Origin: an uncultured Lachnospiraceae bacterium
GTDB lineage: Bacteria; Bacillota; Clostridia; Lachnospirales; Lachnospiraceae
DNA: 64,000 nucleotides
Direction of reading: 5' to 3'
Assembly: GCA_910578345.1 (NCBI GenBank)
Contig: CAJTRA010000011.1
Coordinates: forward strand, 57,803 to 121,802
Shown here: positions 34,945 through 43,638 of the stretch, one piece after another
Layout of the letters: every line of letters starts with the position of its first letter
Position numbering within the stretch: position 1 is the stretch's first letter
Notes under the pieces: generated by a model
Seen by the model: only the letters and a program-made list of their open reading frames with translations
The model's database searches: none
Told to the model about the DNA's origin: nothing
Position numbers and translations under genes: made by a program

Positions 34945-36078
34945 TCAAGACAGCATCAGATAATAACTCACCGGAAACAGTTTCTCTAATACCGCAAACA
35001 CCGGCACATAAGTCCCAAGCCTGATAAAGACCGGTGCGCACAGCAGACTTCCCATCGCCAGGATCGGGATGGCCGCCGCGATCGTCTCCTGTCTGCGAAG
35101 GATCAGGCGAAGCAGAACACAGTACCCTACAATCATCCCCTGATAGGCTATAAGACTGAGAATCTGTCTTCCCCACATACCGGCATCCCACACCGACAGG
35201 ATCGATCCCATGGACAGACTGCCGCCACAGGCACGCATGCCATCGGACAGCCACAGACAAAACAGGACCGCCACCGCAGGCATAACCGTCGAAATCCCTA
35301 CATCAACTATATAAGTCAATGCATCAGGCACCAGGCGGAGAAATTTCTTCTCCTTCTTATCCTTCTCATATTCTAACATACCACACATACCGGCTATCAA
35401 AATCAGTACCGCAAAGATGCCTTTTACAGGGAAAACAGCCGCCTTGACGCTTTCGTCATTTACAACATCTGTGTCAGATTGGAATTGACTATTAGAGTCA
35501 TCAAATAGATATCGAAACCCGAATGTGCTGTCGTCTGCAAGATGTTCTTCATACGCTTCTATGGCAAAATCGACGGCAGGCGCTGAAATCTTCTCCATAT
35601 ATGTTTCGTAGCGCGCCTCTGCATACAGCCGAAAAACTACGCCTGCGATCCGCTCTTTCGCCATGCCGGTTATACTGCTGGTGTCCGTCTCATAGACGGT
35701 AATACATTTCCTCCAGTCTCCGTCTTCTGTTTTCTCTTTCAGATCAGACGGAAGTATAAAACCGCAATCGGCCTCCTCACGGATCACATGTCGTTCCACC
35801 TGCCTGCCATCCTCACAGAACAGAAACCGCAGCACACTATTCTTTTCCTGCTCCGTCAAAGAGGCTGCAATCTCCTCACTCCACGTACCCTCTTCTACAC
35901 AGACTGCCACTACCGCCCCGCCTCTTTCCCCTTGCTCTAAGACGCCGATTCCATAGCCTAAGAGTGGGATCAACACCAGCAGCCCAAGATAGACAGGCTG
36001 CCGCCACAGCCTTTTCAACAAAAGGGCTATCCATATCCCATATTGCTTTCTAAGAGAACTTGTCTTTTCACTCATCAT
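34945..36078 (-). CDS. ABC-2 type transporter permease, second subunit
   Basis: A 377-aa membrane protein. A first helix near residues 27-45 is followed by an extracellular domain of about 180 residues and then five or six helices from about residue 215. This is the DUF/ABC-2 layout (helix, large loop, helix cluster) of YhgE/NatB-type exporters. No catalytic motif is expected. It starts about 50 bp after the first permease gene, and both probably pair with the ATPase at 39247-39966. The substrate is unknown. Confidence 0.85.
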   Translation of the reverse strand: MMSEKTSSLRKQYGIWIALLLKRLWRQPVYLGLLVLIPLLGYGIGVLEQGERGGAVVAVCVEEGTWSEEIAASLTEQEKNSVLRFLFCEDGRQVERHVIREEADCGFILPSDLKEKTEDGDWRKCITVYETDTSSITGMAKERIAGVVFRLYAEARYETYMEKISAPAVDFAIEAYEEHLADDSTFGFRYLFDDSNSQFQSDTDVVNDESVKAAVFPVKGIFAVLILIAGMCGMLEYEKDKKEKKFLRLVPDALTYIVDVGISTVMPAVAVLFCLWLSDGMRACGGSLSMGSILSVWDAGMWGRQILSLIAYQGMIVGYCVLLRLILRRQETIAAAIPILAMGSLLCAPVFIRLGTYVPVFAVLEKLFPVSYYLMLS

Positions 36079-36128
36079 ACGCCGTTCTATCTTTTACTTT
36101 CTTCTATCTTTTACTTTCCTCCTGATTG

Positions 36129-37373
36129 TTACTCTTCTCTGCGCCGCAGGACATAAGCCATCATGCCACACACTACGGTAGAAAGGACAAGTATCGCCGC
36201 ACACTGTGAAGTCCCTGTCTTGTTTCTTCCTGTCAGAAGATTCCCCACCGCCTCCATAAGATAAGTCGTCGGCAGCCATCTTCCTACTGCCTGCATACGC
36301 TCTGGCATAAACATCGATGGTGCCAGGCCGCCGGACAGATAAACCATTACGACTGATACCAGGAACAACAGCAGGATTCCGCTTGTCCTGCTTCCCGTCA
36401 GACTGTATATAAAATACACAATCGTGACAGCGCTCAGTACAATAAGGCCTGCCAGCATGATCTGGGGCAGAAGAAAACCGCTGTCTGCGCGATCCTCCCG
36501 AATCTGTGCCAGAAACCCATCGGGCAGCCATCGATACGCCAGCTTAACCCCCATCCATAAGACTGCCAGCAAGAGCCCCATGCATAAGACAGCGCAGAAC
36601 CATTGGCTAAAGCACTGCCAGCCGCTTCCCGTTCCCTGCCTTTCCAACTGCTTTCGAATGGCCGTCGGTTCTCTTTGCATGACAGGATACAGGGCCATCC
36701 CTGTCAACAGAAGAAACAGGACTGCTCCGGAGGCGGCATAGAACTGCACCACGTTCATCGACCCGAATACGGACACCTGCTCCGTATCAAATAAGGCCAT
36801 CCTGTCTAATGCAAAAGCCAGATTATAGCTGTCGATCTCCGCTTCCATTTTCGATAGCTGCTCCTGCAAGCCATACGCAGATGCCGTGTCATTGGCTCCA
36901 TAAATCTGTGCCTGTGCTGCCCGCAGAAGTCCTTCTCCCGACTCTGTCAGTTCCCGAAACAGCATTGCCTCCAGCCTGGCATTCCTGGGAAAGTAGATAT
37001 CCACAGAGGGATTTCTTCCATTCATGATTCCTTCCACCAATTGTTCCGGAAGCAGGACGAGCACCGCTATTTTCCCTTTTCTCAACAGATCGAACCCTTC
37101 TTCTTCCGTCGTCTGTTGAAAATGGCAGTAAGAAGAAACACTCTCCATATTCTCCACATAGGCAAGCGCCATCTGCGTCATCCTGTTATCTTCCTGTACG
37201 ACGACTGCGATGTCTATACTGGCTGCCAGCGGATCCCGCTCCAGGCCTCGCACACCACAAAAAGCAATCACGCCTATGATCATCATAAGCAGGATTGCCT
37301 GGAATAACATGCGCGGAAATAACACCAACGCCTTCTTTACTTCGACCCGAAGATATTGTATTCTCCACTTCAT
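36129..37373 (-). CDS. ABC-2 type transporter permease, first subunit
   Basis: A 414-aa membrane protein with the same architecture as its downstream neighbour: an N-terminal helix (residues 18-40), a large external loop with VVVQEDNRMTQMALAYVEN, then a cluster of about five helices (SGAVLFLLLTGMALYPV to SAVTIVYFIYSLTG and beyond). The end is RRREE. It begins within a few bases of the 81-codon gene's stop. It likely forms a heterodimeric permease with the 377-aa protein. Confidence 0.87.
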   Translation of the reverse strand: MKWRIQYLRVEVKKALVLFPRMLFQAILLMMIIGVIAFCGVRGLERDPLAASIDIAVVVQEDNRMTQMALAYVENMESVSSYCHFQQTTEEEGFDLLRKGKIAVLVLLPEQLVEGIMNGRNPSVDIYFPRNARLEAMLFRELTESGEGLLRAAQAQIYGANDTASAYGLQEQLSKMEAEIDSYNLAFALDRMALFDTEQVSVFGSMNVVQFYAASGAVLFLLLTGMALYPVMQREPTAIRKQLERQGTGSGWQCFSQWFCAVLCMGLLLAVLWMGVKLAYRWLPDGFLAQIREDRADSGFLLPQIMLAGLIVLSAVTIVYFIYSLTGSRTSGILLLFLVSVVMVYLSGGLAPSMFMPERMQAVGRWLPTTYLMEAVGNLLTGRNKTGTSQCAAILVLSTVVCGMMAYVLRRREE

Positions 37374-37376
37374 ATG

Positions 37377-37622
37377 TCACTCTTTCCGATCCGGTTCTCC
37401 CGCACAGATATCTGTATACATATCAAGGAGGCCTACTGTCTCCGCGGCAGGTCTGCCGTACATATTGCAGCACTTATGTGAGACCTGTTTTGCCTCCTTT
37501 TCCTTCTCATCAAAGCTGACGCTCATGCGATACACACCCTGGGTGAATTCTGTATCCAGGTGCCTCATCACCTCTGCGATCCTCTCCTCATCCTCAAAAT
37601 GCTCCCTGTTCTGGTCATTCAT
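37377..37622 (-). CDS. Small protein of unknown function in the ABC-2 operon (81 aa)
   Basis: Not recognised. It is charged and soluble in character, with no signal peptide or membrane helix. It has a KCCNMYGRPAAETVGLLDMY stretch containing adjacent cysteines. GGGGGAAT lies before the ATG and the stop is almost contiguous with the next gene's start, so it is probably translated. Its conservation would decide whether it is part of the exporter. Confidence 0.65.
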   Translation of the reverse strand: MNDQNREHFEDEERIAEVMRHLDTEFTQGVYRMSVSFDEKEKEAKQVSHKCCNMYGRPAAETVGLLDMYTDICAGEPDRKE

Positions 37623-37688
37623 ATGATTCCCCCTGTGTACCGCAAGCTTACCTGTGATACTGCCTCCATAGAAATTTCTTATCTGCTC

Positions 37689-39227
37689 CTACCACAGATA
37701 ATCGAGCATACTTCCATATTCTCCGCTGATCTTATATAAGATCGTCAGCCAGTCTTCCTCCGTCATTTCGAAAAATGCCGTCTCTCTCCTGACCTCACTT
37801 GTGATCTCTTCCTGCAGAGGTTCGATCAGTACTTTCCCCGTCACCTTGCACAGTTCTTCGCCATCCATGCAAAGGGCAAGTTTTTCCAGCTCAAGATCCA
37901 CGCTTTTTCCCCTGACAACATCGTCCAGGCTTCCTTCCAGCATGAGTTCCATATCCTCTTCATCGTCCCACACCGAAAACTTCAGCGCAAACTCATCGCG
38001 GACCGCATCGCTTTCCATCTCATATTTGGCTCTGAGAATCGAATCCTTCTCCTCCATAAGATCTATATCCAATTCCATCTCCAGGCAGTCCTTCGATGGC
38101 TGCAGCAGAATCTGGCAGTGAATCGACCGCTCTACGCCATCGACGCCTTCCACTGCGATCTCGCCCTGTACCTTGTCAATGCTTCTTGCCGTTCCCAAAA
38201 AATGAAGCGCACCCTCCATAGATGCCTCTCCATCCATCATGACGATCGGTCCGTCAAAGGAAATACTTTCAATCCGGTTCTTTCCATCCATCTCAAACAA
38301 TACTTGAACATCCGAATCGATCAGTCTGTCATAGTCTTCCCACCAGACCTCTTCACCGGCCATCTCATAGATTTCCTCATAGCTTCCCATCATTCCCTTG
38401 ATAAGCCGGTTCATTTCCCTGGCCGGGTAGATCATGCGGTAGACGCCTCTCTCCACTTTCTCCATCACCATCTTATCCCGGCACGCTTCCAGATCTTCTT
38501 CATACCGCTCTTCAAACTGGTCCAGGTTCTTCCACTCTCTTAGGGAAAGTCCATCCTCCATATCCCCGAAGAAATCAATGGAAAAATCGTCCATCTCGCT
38601 GCGTCCTGTCACCTCCGACAGAAAAGATTGATTGTACTGGCTCACCACATCTTCATTCTCAATATACATATTCTCCATGAACAATTCCGGAATCGAGAAA
38701 CAAAATGCCTCTTCATCTGCGTAGATCTGCAGATGCGCCAGGTCATAATTCATCACGCTGATACTGGTATCGGCGCTCAGTTCTTTACGCTCCACATCCT
38801 TAACATAATCCGTATCAATGCCGACTGTCGTTCCAAAAAGTCCTTCTGAAGTGAAGTTCATCTCCGTGTTTACATGACTGCCTTCTTCCACCATCATGAG
38901 CAGGATCTCTTCCACCCCAATCTTGTCTGTTAAAGGATTCCTGCACTCTTCCAGTTCCCTGCCAAGATTCTGGATTCCCTTGCCAATCCTGTAAGCTGGC
39001 GTATTCCTGAAATAAACTACCGCAATGCCAACTGCAAGAAAGACTACCACCACCAGACTCACCACAGCGATCAGAATTTTAACGGCCATTCCCTTCTTCT
39101 GCGGCGGTGTATACATCTGTTCCTGTGGTCCATAAGAAAATTCGGGAATCGGTATCTCTTCCTGTATTGTATTCTGATCCCTGAGATCCTCCAAATTATT
39201 CTGATCCTTCTGTTGATTAAAATCCAT
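37689..39227 (-). CDS. Membrane-anchored extracytoplasmic protein of unknown function (512 aa)
   Basis: A type II-like protein: a proline-rich cytoplasmic N-terminus of about 45 residues (IPIPEFSYGPQEQMYTPPQ), one transmembrane helix (about residues 50-72), and a large acidic external domain. That domain has repeated beta-rich segments (VNTEMNFTSEGLFGTTVGID; SISVMNYDLAHLQIYADEEA; MEGALHFLGTARSIDKVQGE), reminiscent of DUF-type lipoprotein-like folds, but no family is recognised. It starts 19 bp after the ATPase stop with GGGGGAG before the ATG and lies ahead of the permeases. It may be the exporter's accessory or cargo-binding subunit. Confidence 0.75.
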   Translation of the reverse strand: MDFNQQKDQNNLEDLRDQNTIQEEIPIPEFSYGPQEQMYTPPQKKGMAVKILIAVVSLVVVVFLAVGIAVVYFRNTPAYRIGKGIQNLGRELEECRNPLTDKIGVEEILLMMVEEGSHVNTEMNFTSEGLFGTTVGIDTDYVKDVERKELSADTSISVMNYDLAHLQIYADEEAFCFSIPELFMENMYIENEDVVSQYNQSFLSEVTGRSEMDDFSIDFFGDMEDGLSLREWKNLDQFEERYEEDLEACRDKMVMEKVERGVYRMIYPAREMNRLIKGMMGSYEEIYEMAGEEVWWEDYDRLIDSDVQVLFEMDGKNRIESISFDGPIVMMDGEASMEGALHFLGTARSIDKVQGEIAVEGVDGVERSIHCQILLQPSKDCLEMELDIDLMEEKDSILRAKYEMESDAVRDEFALKFSVWDDEEDMELMLEGSLDDVVRGKSVDLELEKLALCMDGEELCKVTGKVLIEPLQEEITSEVRRETAFFEMTEEDWLTILYKISGEYGSMLDYLW

Positions 39228-39246
39228 TCCCGTCTCCCCCTGTCTC

Positions 39247-39966
39247 TTATGAAGTAACAATCTGCATCTTCTCCGTCAGCGCCTCACCCCGAAGATTCCG
39301 GTCAACCTGCTCCAGCTTTCCTTCCCTCATGACATATAATTTATCACACAGCGACAGCTCGCTCTCCTCATGGGTGGTGATGACTACAGTTCCCTTCCGT
39401 TCCAGATAGATCTGCAGGTACTTTCTGATATCTTCCTTGCAGATCAGGTCAAGCGCCGCGCTGGGTTCATCCATCAACAGTACCGGCGGCATTCCGGCCA
39501 TGGCGATGCCGATGCTCACCCGCTTCTTCATCCCTCCCGACAGCTTACCCGCCTGCTTCTTGCAGAACGCTTCTATCCCCAATCGATGCAGAAACCCCTG
39601 CTCCAATTCCTGACACAGTGCTTTCTTATCCGGATACCATAAACGCAGATTATCATATACACTCAGCTCCGGGATCAGCGGATTCTCCTGGGGCACATAG
39701 CCTGTCATCCTGCGAATCACTTCTCGGTCTCCCCGCATCCGTCCGCTTCCTGCATCACTCCAAGCCGTCCGGCCATAATAGAGCACCTGTCCAGCCGAGG
39801 GCTTAAGCGTTCCCGCCAGCACCGACAGAAGCGTGGATTTCCCACAGCCATTGGCACCCACGATACCAACGCATTCTCCTCTCTGTGCTGTAAAGGATAC
39901 TCCCCGCAGGATCTGTTTCCTCCCATATGCACTTGTTATGTCCGTCACTGTTATCATATTTTCCAT
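39247..39966 (-). CDS. ABC transporter ATP-binding protein of the ABC-2 exporter
   Basis: A 239-aa ATPase. Walker A GANGCGKSTLL, Q-loop YVPQENPL, signature LSGGMKKRVSIG, Walker B PVLLMDEPSAALD, and switch histidine ITTHEESE. The start at 39966 (MENMITVTDI) is chosen because the upstream frame passes through the etf operon's terminator and repeats. It is first in the operon and supplies energy to the two ABC-2 permeases downstream. Confidence 0.93.
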   Translation of the reverse strand: MENMITVTDITSAYGRKQILRGVSFTAQRGECVGIVGANGCGKSTLLSVLAGTLKPSAGQVLYYGRTAWSDAGSGRMRGDREVIRRMTGYVPQENPLIPELSVYDNLRLWYPDKKALCQELEQGFLHRLGIEAFCKKQAGKLSGGMKKRVSIGIAMAGMPPVLLMDEPSAALDLICKEDIRKYLQIYLERKGTVVITTHEESELSLCDKLYVMREGKLEQVDRNLRGEALTEKMQIVTS

Positions 39967-40000
39967 AGTCTCATCATAACACAAATTTAACCAAAATAAA

Positions 40001-40028
40001 ACGCCTGGGCAAACTTCCCAGGCGTTTT
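40001..40028. terminator. Intrinsic terminator downstream of the butyrate/etf operon
   Basis: CGCCTGGG (40002-40009) and CCCAGGCG (40017-40024) form a perfect stem with a seven-base loop. T runs flank it on both strands (TTTT at 40025-40028; AAAA before it), so it can terminate in either direction. It lies about 75 bp after the etfA stop. Confidence 0.85.
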
Positions 40029-40045
40029 CTGAAATTCTTTCTCTT

Positions 40046-40099
40046 AAAGTTAATTTGCACAACAAATTTACCAAAGTTAATTTGCGTAGCAAATTTACT
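40046..40099. repeat. Tandem 27-bp repeat, two copies, each able to form a hairpin, after etfA
   Basis: Copies at 40046-40072 and 40073-40099 differ at only a few positions (AAAGTTAATTTGC then either ACAA or GTAG, then CAAATTTAC). Each contains near-inverted arms around a three- or four-base loop. They begin within five bases of the etfA stop. Confidence 0.85.
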
Positions 40100-40103
40100 T
40101 TTA

Positions 40104-41150
40104 TTATTTTGCCGCTGCAATCTCAGCCTTCAATGCTTCTGTCAGCTTCGGAACGATCTTATTCAGATCGCCTACGATACCGTAATCAGCCACATCGAAG
40201 ATCGGTGCATCTGCATCCTTATTGATCGCGATGATAATATCGGATTCTTCCATACCTGCCACGTGCTGGATCGCACCAGAGATACCAATCGCAAAGTAAA
40301 CATTCGGGCGAACAGTCTTACCAGTCTGTCCAACCTGCAGATCCTTCGGCTTCCAGCCAGAATCCACAACTGCACGGGAGCAGCTTACCGTGCCGCCGAG
40401 CACTGCCGCAAGATCCTCAAGGATCTTGAAGTTCTCCGGGCTTCCTACGCCACGGCCGCCAGATACAAGGATCTTAGCATCCATGATGTCCACGGTCTCT
40501 GCAACAGACTTCACGATATCAAGAATCTCCACATATTTGTTATCCGGTGTGAATCCAGGATTGAACTCTTCTACAACTGCTTTCGCACCCTTGATCGGAT
40601 CGATCTTCTGCATAACACCTGCACGAACGGTAGCCATCTGCGGACGGTTGTAAGGACAAGCGATCGTTGCGATCGTGTTACCGCCGAATGCAGGACGTGT
40701 CATCAGCAACTGGTTATGTAACTGCTCCTGACCCGGAACTGCCTGCAGCGGGAAATCACCAATCTCCAGAACGGTACAGTCTGCTGTCAGACCAGTAGCC
40801 ACTCTGGCGGATACTCTCGGACCTAAGTCTCTGCCGATCGCGGTTGCGCCAACCAGCATGATCTCAGGTTTATACTTATTGATAACGGAAGACAATGCAT
40901 GTGCATAAGGCTCTGTTCTGTAATCTTTCAACTCCGGATCGTCCACAACGATCACCTTATCTGCGCCATATTCAGCAAGCTGGTCTGCCAGTCCCTTAAT
41001 CTCAGAACCGATCAACACAGCCGTCACATCTGTACTCAAATCTTTAGCCAGGTCCTTCGCTTTGCCGAGCAGTTCGAAAGCAATACTGCTGATCTCATTG
41101 TCCACCTGCTGCGCAAAGACATATACTCCCTTGTATTCTTCTAAATTCAT
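40104..41150 (-). CDS. etfA: Electron transfer flavoprotein alpha subunit
   Basis: A 348-aa FAD-binding subunit. The C-terminal FAD domain carries LVSGGRGVGSPENF, SRAVVDSGWKPKDLQVGQTG and FAIGISGAIQHVAGMEESD, diagnostic of EtfA. With EtfB and the acyl-CoA dehydrogenase it accepts electrons from NADH; in clostridia this complex bifurcates them to crotonyl-CoA and ferredoxin. It is last in the operon, separated from etfB by an inverted-repeat element. Confidence 0.97.
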   Translation of the reverse strand: MNLEEYKGVYVFAQQVDNEISSIAFELLGKAKDLAKDLSTDVTAVLIGSEIKGLADQLAEYGADKVIVVDDPELKDYRTEPYAHALSSVINKYKPEIMLVGATAIGRDLGPRVSARVATGLTADCTVLEIGDFPLQAVPGQEQLHNQLLMTRPAFGGNTIATIACPYNRPQMATVRAGVMQKIDPIKGAKAVVEEFNPGFTPDNKYVEILDIVKSVAETVDIMDAKILVSGGRGVGSPENFKILEDLAAVLGGTVSCSRAVVDSGWKPKDLQVGQTGKTVRPNVYFAIGISGAIQHVAGMEESDIIIAINKDADAPIFDVADYGIVGDLNKIVPKLTEALKAEIAAAK

Positions 41151-41206
41151 TATTTTACATTCCTTTCTCTATACCTGAATATAGTCTTATTTTCTTCGAA
41201 AACATC

Positions 41207-41309
41207 TATAGTTAACGACATTAGAAATGTCGCTTACAACCCTGCAAAAGCTCCCGTATATGGCTTTGGCAGGAGCCGGAAGCAGACATTTGTTATGTCG
41301 TTTACTATA
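41207..41309. repeat. 103-bp inverted-repeat element between etfB and etfA (MITE/REP-like)
   Basis: Ends TATAGTTAACGACAT (41207-41221) and ATGTCGTTTACTATA (41295-41309) are inverted copies, 14 of 15 matching. Each end also has an inner hairpin (ACGACAT TAGAA ATGTCG). The middle holds a second imperfect hairpin around TGCAAAAGCTCCCG and TGGCTTTGGCAGGAG. The element starts three bases beyond the etfB stop. A partial relative lies at 60423-60488. Confidence 0.7.
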
Positions 41310-41312
41310 ATT

Positions 41313-42095
41313 CTAGATCACATGTTTTACTTTCAACTTGTCAACAATGTAGCTTACGGATTCATCAGGATCAAGAGTAACCTTCTCGCCGGCGCCTTTT
41401 CTTACCTTATCGGAAGCCTTAGCGATCTTGGTCGGTGAACCTTTCAGACCCAGGTTAGAATCGTCTACATCCTTAAGGTCTGCTCTTCCCCAAACAGTGA
41501 TCTCCTTCTTATATGCGTCAAAAATACCGCCTGGCGTCATATAACGAGGCTCGTTCAGCTCGGAAAGCGCTGTGATCAGACAAGGCATTTTAGCCTTTAC
41601 GACATGGTATCTGTCTTCGTACTGACGCTCAACGATCACGCTGTCGCCCTCTACCTTAATATCCTGTGCATAAGAGATAACCGGAATATCAAGATGCTCT
41701 GAAATCTGAGGTCCAACCTGCGCCGTATCGCCATCGATCGCCTGACGGCCTGTGATGATCAGATCATACTCAAGATTTCTGATTGCTCCTGCAACCGTTG
41801 TTGAGGTAGCCCATGTATCCGCACCGCCGAGTACTCTGTCTGTTACCAGAACGCCCTTGTCTGCGCCCATAGCCATTGCCTCACGCAGAACTTCTTCAGC
41901 TTTCGGAAGGCCCATTGTCACAACCGTAACTTCTGCACCATACTGATCTTTTAATCTGAGTGCCGCTTCCAGACCTGCTTTATCATCCGGGTTCATGATC
42001 GTAAGCATAGCGCCTCTGTCGAGTGTTCCGTCCGGATTAAACTTTACGCCGCCCTTGGTATCGGGAACCTGTTTAATACAAACAACAATTTTCAT
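41313..42095 (-). CDS. etfB: Electron transfer flavoprotein beta subunit
   Basis: A 260-aa protein. The N-terminal MKIVVCIKQVPDTKGGV and the EtfB signature region (LIITGRQAIDGDTAQVGPQI, VISYAQDIKVEGD, and MPCLITALSELNEPRYMT) are typical. It carries the second nucleotide site; in bifurcating Etf this is the NADH-dependent FAD. AAGGAG precedes the ATG. It lies between bcd and etfA. Confidence 0.97.
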   Translation of the reverse strand: MKIVVCIKQVPDTKGGVKFNPDGTLDRGAMLTIMNPDDKAGLEAALRLKDQYGAEVTVVTMGLPKAEEVLREAMAMGADKGVLVTDRVLGGADTWATSTTVAGAIRNLEYDLIITGRQAIDGDTAQVGPQISEHLDIPVISYAQDIKVEGDSVIVERQYEDRYHVVKAKMPCLITALSELNEPRYMTPGGIFDAYKKEITVWGRADLKDVDDSNLGLKGSPTKIAKASDKVRKGAGEKVTLDPDESVSYIVDKLKVKHVI

Positions 42096-42280
42096 TGTAT
42101 TTCTCTCCTTATTTTATTTATTCTTTCACGTTTGCCTCTACGCGGATATCACCGGTCCTGCCCGCGATACCCTGAATGCGTAAAACTTCCTCTATCTATC
42201 CTGCCATGCCCTCTGCACGCTGTCTGTCATACTGTCAAAACAAGCATTCACGCGGCAGAGCGCCGGCCGCATCTATGCTG

Positions 42281-43432
42281 CTATTTCAGTAGGGAACCAG
42301 AGATTACCATACGTTGAACTTCGCTTGTTCCTTCGTAGATCTCTGTGATCTTCGCATCACGCATCATGCGCTCTACATCGTACTCTCTGATGTAGCCGTA
42401 ACCACCGTGGAGCTGAACAGCCTTTGTGGTGACTTCCATCGCTACCTCTGCAGCATATAATTTAGCCATAGCAGCTTCTACAGAATAAACTTTCTGGGTA
42501 GCCTTAGCCATAGCAGCCTTGTAAACAAGCATCTGCGCCGCCTGTACCTTGGTCGCCATATCCGCCAACTGGAACTGCGTGTTCTGGAATGCGCCGATCG
42601 CTCTGCCAAACTGCTTTCTCTCTTTCACATAAGAGATCGTCGTCTCCAGTGCACCCTCCGCCAGACCAAGCGCCTGAGAAGCGATACCGATACGGCCGCC
42701 GTCCAGAGTATGCATCGCAATACCGAAGCCCTTCCCCTGCTGTCCTAACAGATTCTCCTTCGGAATACGGCAGTCTGTGAAGATCAGCTCGTATGTAGAA
42801 GATCCACGGATACCCATCTTCTTCTCTTTCGTACCAAAGGTAAATCCAGGCGTTCCTTTTTCTACGATAAATGCAGAGATCTCTTTCGTCATTCTGCCGC
42901 GCTTCTCAACAGTGCCTGTAATTGCGAAGATCACATATACGTCAGCTTCCTTACCGTTAGTGATGAAGCACTTCGATCCGTTCAGTACCCACTCGTCACC
43001 GTCAAGCACTGCTTTCGTCTGCTGTCCCTGTGCGTCAGTACCTGCACCAGGCTCCGTCAGACCGAACGCACCCAGCTTCTCACCCTTTGCAAGCGGGATC
43101 AGGTATTTCTGCTTCTGCTCTTCTGTACCATATGTCATAATAGGGTCGCAGCAAAGAGAAGTGTGCGCGGATACGATAACACCTGTAGTGCCGCATACCT
43201 TTGACAGTTCCTCAACGCACATCGCGTAAGTTAAAGGATCGCAGCCCTGTCCGCCGTACTCCTTCGGAACCGGAATTCCCAGGAAGCCCAGCTTAGCCAT
43301 CTTCTCAACAGTCTCACGCGGGAAAGCTTCGTTCTCGTCTACCTCCTGTGCGAGAGGCTTTACTTCTTTTTCAGCAAACTCTTTAAAAAGAGTTCTCGCC
43401 ATTTCATGTTCTTTGCTTAAAGTAAAATCCAT
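42281..43432 (-). CDS. bcd: Acyl-CoA dehydrogenase, butyryl-CoA dehydrogenase type
   Basis: A 383-aa FAD enzyme. In this operon it reduces crotonyl-CoA to butyryl-CoA with EtfAB. Motifs: ACAD signature GAFGLTEPGAGTDAQG, WVLNGSKCFITNG, QLHGGYGYIREYDVERMMRD, and IYEGTSEVQRMVI, where the glutamate before GTS is the catalytic base of short-chain acyl-CoA dehydrogenases. Length and residues are normal for clostridial Bcd. GGAGG lies upstream of the ATG. Confidence 0.96.
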   Translation of the reverse strand: MDFTLSKEHEMARTLFKEFAEKEVKPLAQEVDENEAFPRETVEKMAKLGFLGIPVPKEYGGQGCDPLTYAMCVEELSKVCGTTGVIVSAHTSLCCDPIMTYGTEEQKQKYLIPLAKGEKLGAFGLTEPGAGTDAQGQQTKAVLDGDEWVLNGSKCFITNGKEADVYVIFAITGTVEKRGRMTKEISAFIVEKGTPGFTFGTKEKKMGIRGSSTYELIFTDCRIPKENLLGQQGKGFGIAMHTLDGGRIGIASQALGLAEGALETTISYVKERKQFGRAIGAFQNTQFQLADMATKVQAAQMLVYKAAMAKATQKVYSVEAAMAKLYAAEVAMEVTTKAVQLHGGYGYIREYDVERMMRDAKITEIYEGTSEVQRMVISGSLLK

Positions 43433-43540
43433 GATCTTTTATTCCTCCATGTTATTTTATAGTAACTTACATCTTGCAGCCGTAACGCCGATCAAGCAGC
43501 CGCATGGCCGTCCGAAAAACCTGCTTCCAGACGACCGCAG

Positions 43541-43626
43541 TATAACGTTCCCGAAATCTATAGTAAAATCTCAAGAACGTTATAGCTGTCTTTCCCGTAA
43601 CAGTTCTGTTCCCTTCCCTGTTACCT
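43541..43626. repeat. Two inverted repeats in the bcd-hbd intergenic region
   Basis: TATAACGTTC (43541-43550) and GAACGTTATA (43575-43584) are perfect ten-base inverted arms; a second pair, GTAACAG and CTGTTAC, lies at about 43599-43624. Neither is followed by a clear T run. They could stabilise or process the operon mRNA between hbd and bcd. Confidence 0.55.
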
Positions 43627-43638
43627 ATCTTTCATTTC

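Noticed and set aside
34901..35260. Longer N-terminus for MtnA
   Set aside because: It would overlap the upstream permease by more than 300 bp, is low in family similarity, and a perfect GGAGG site marks the start at 34900.
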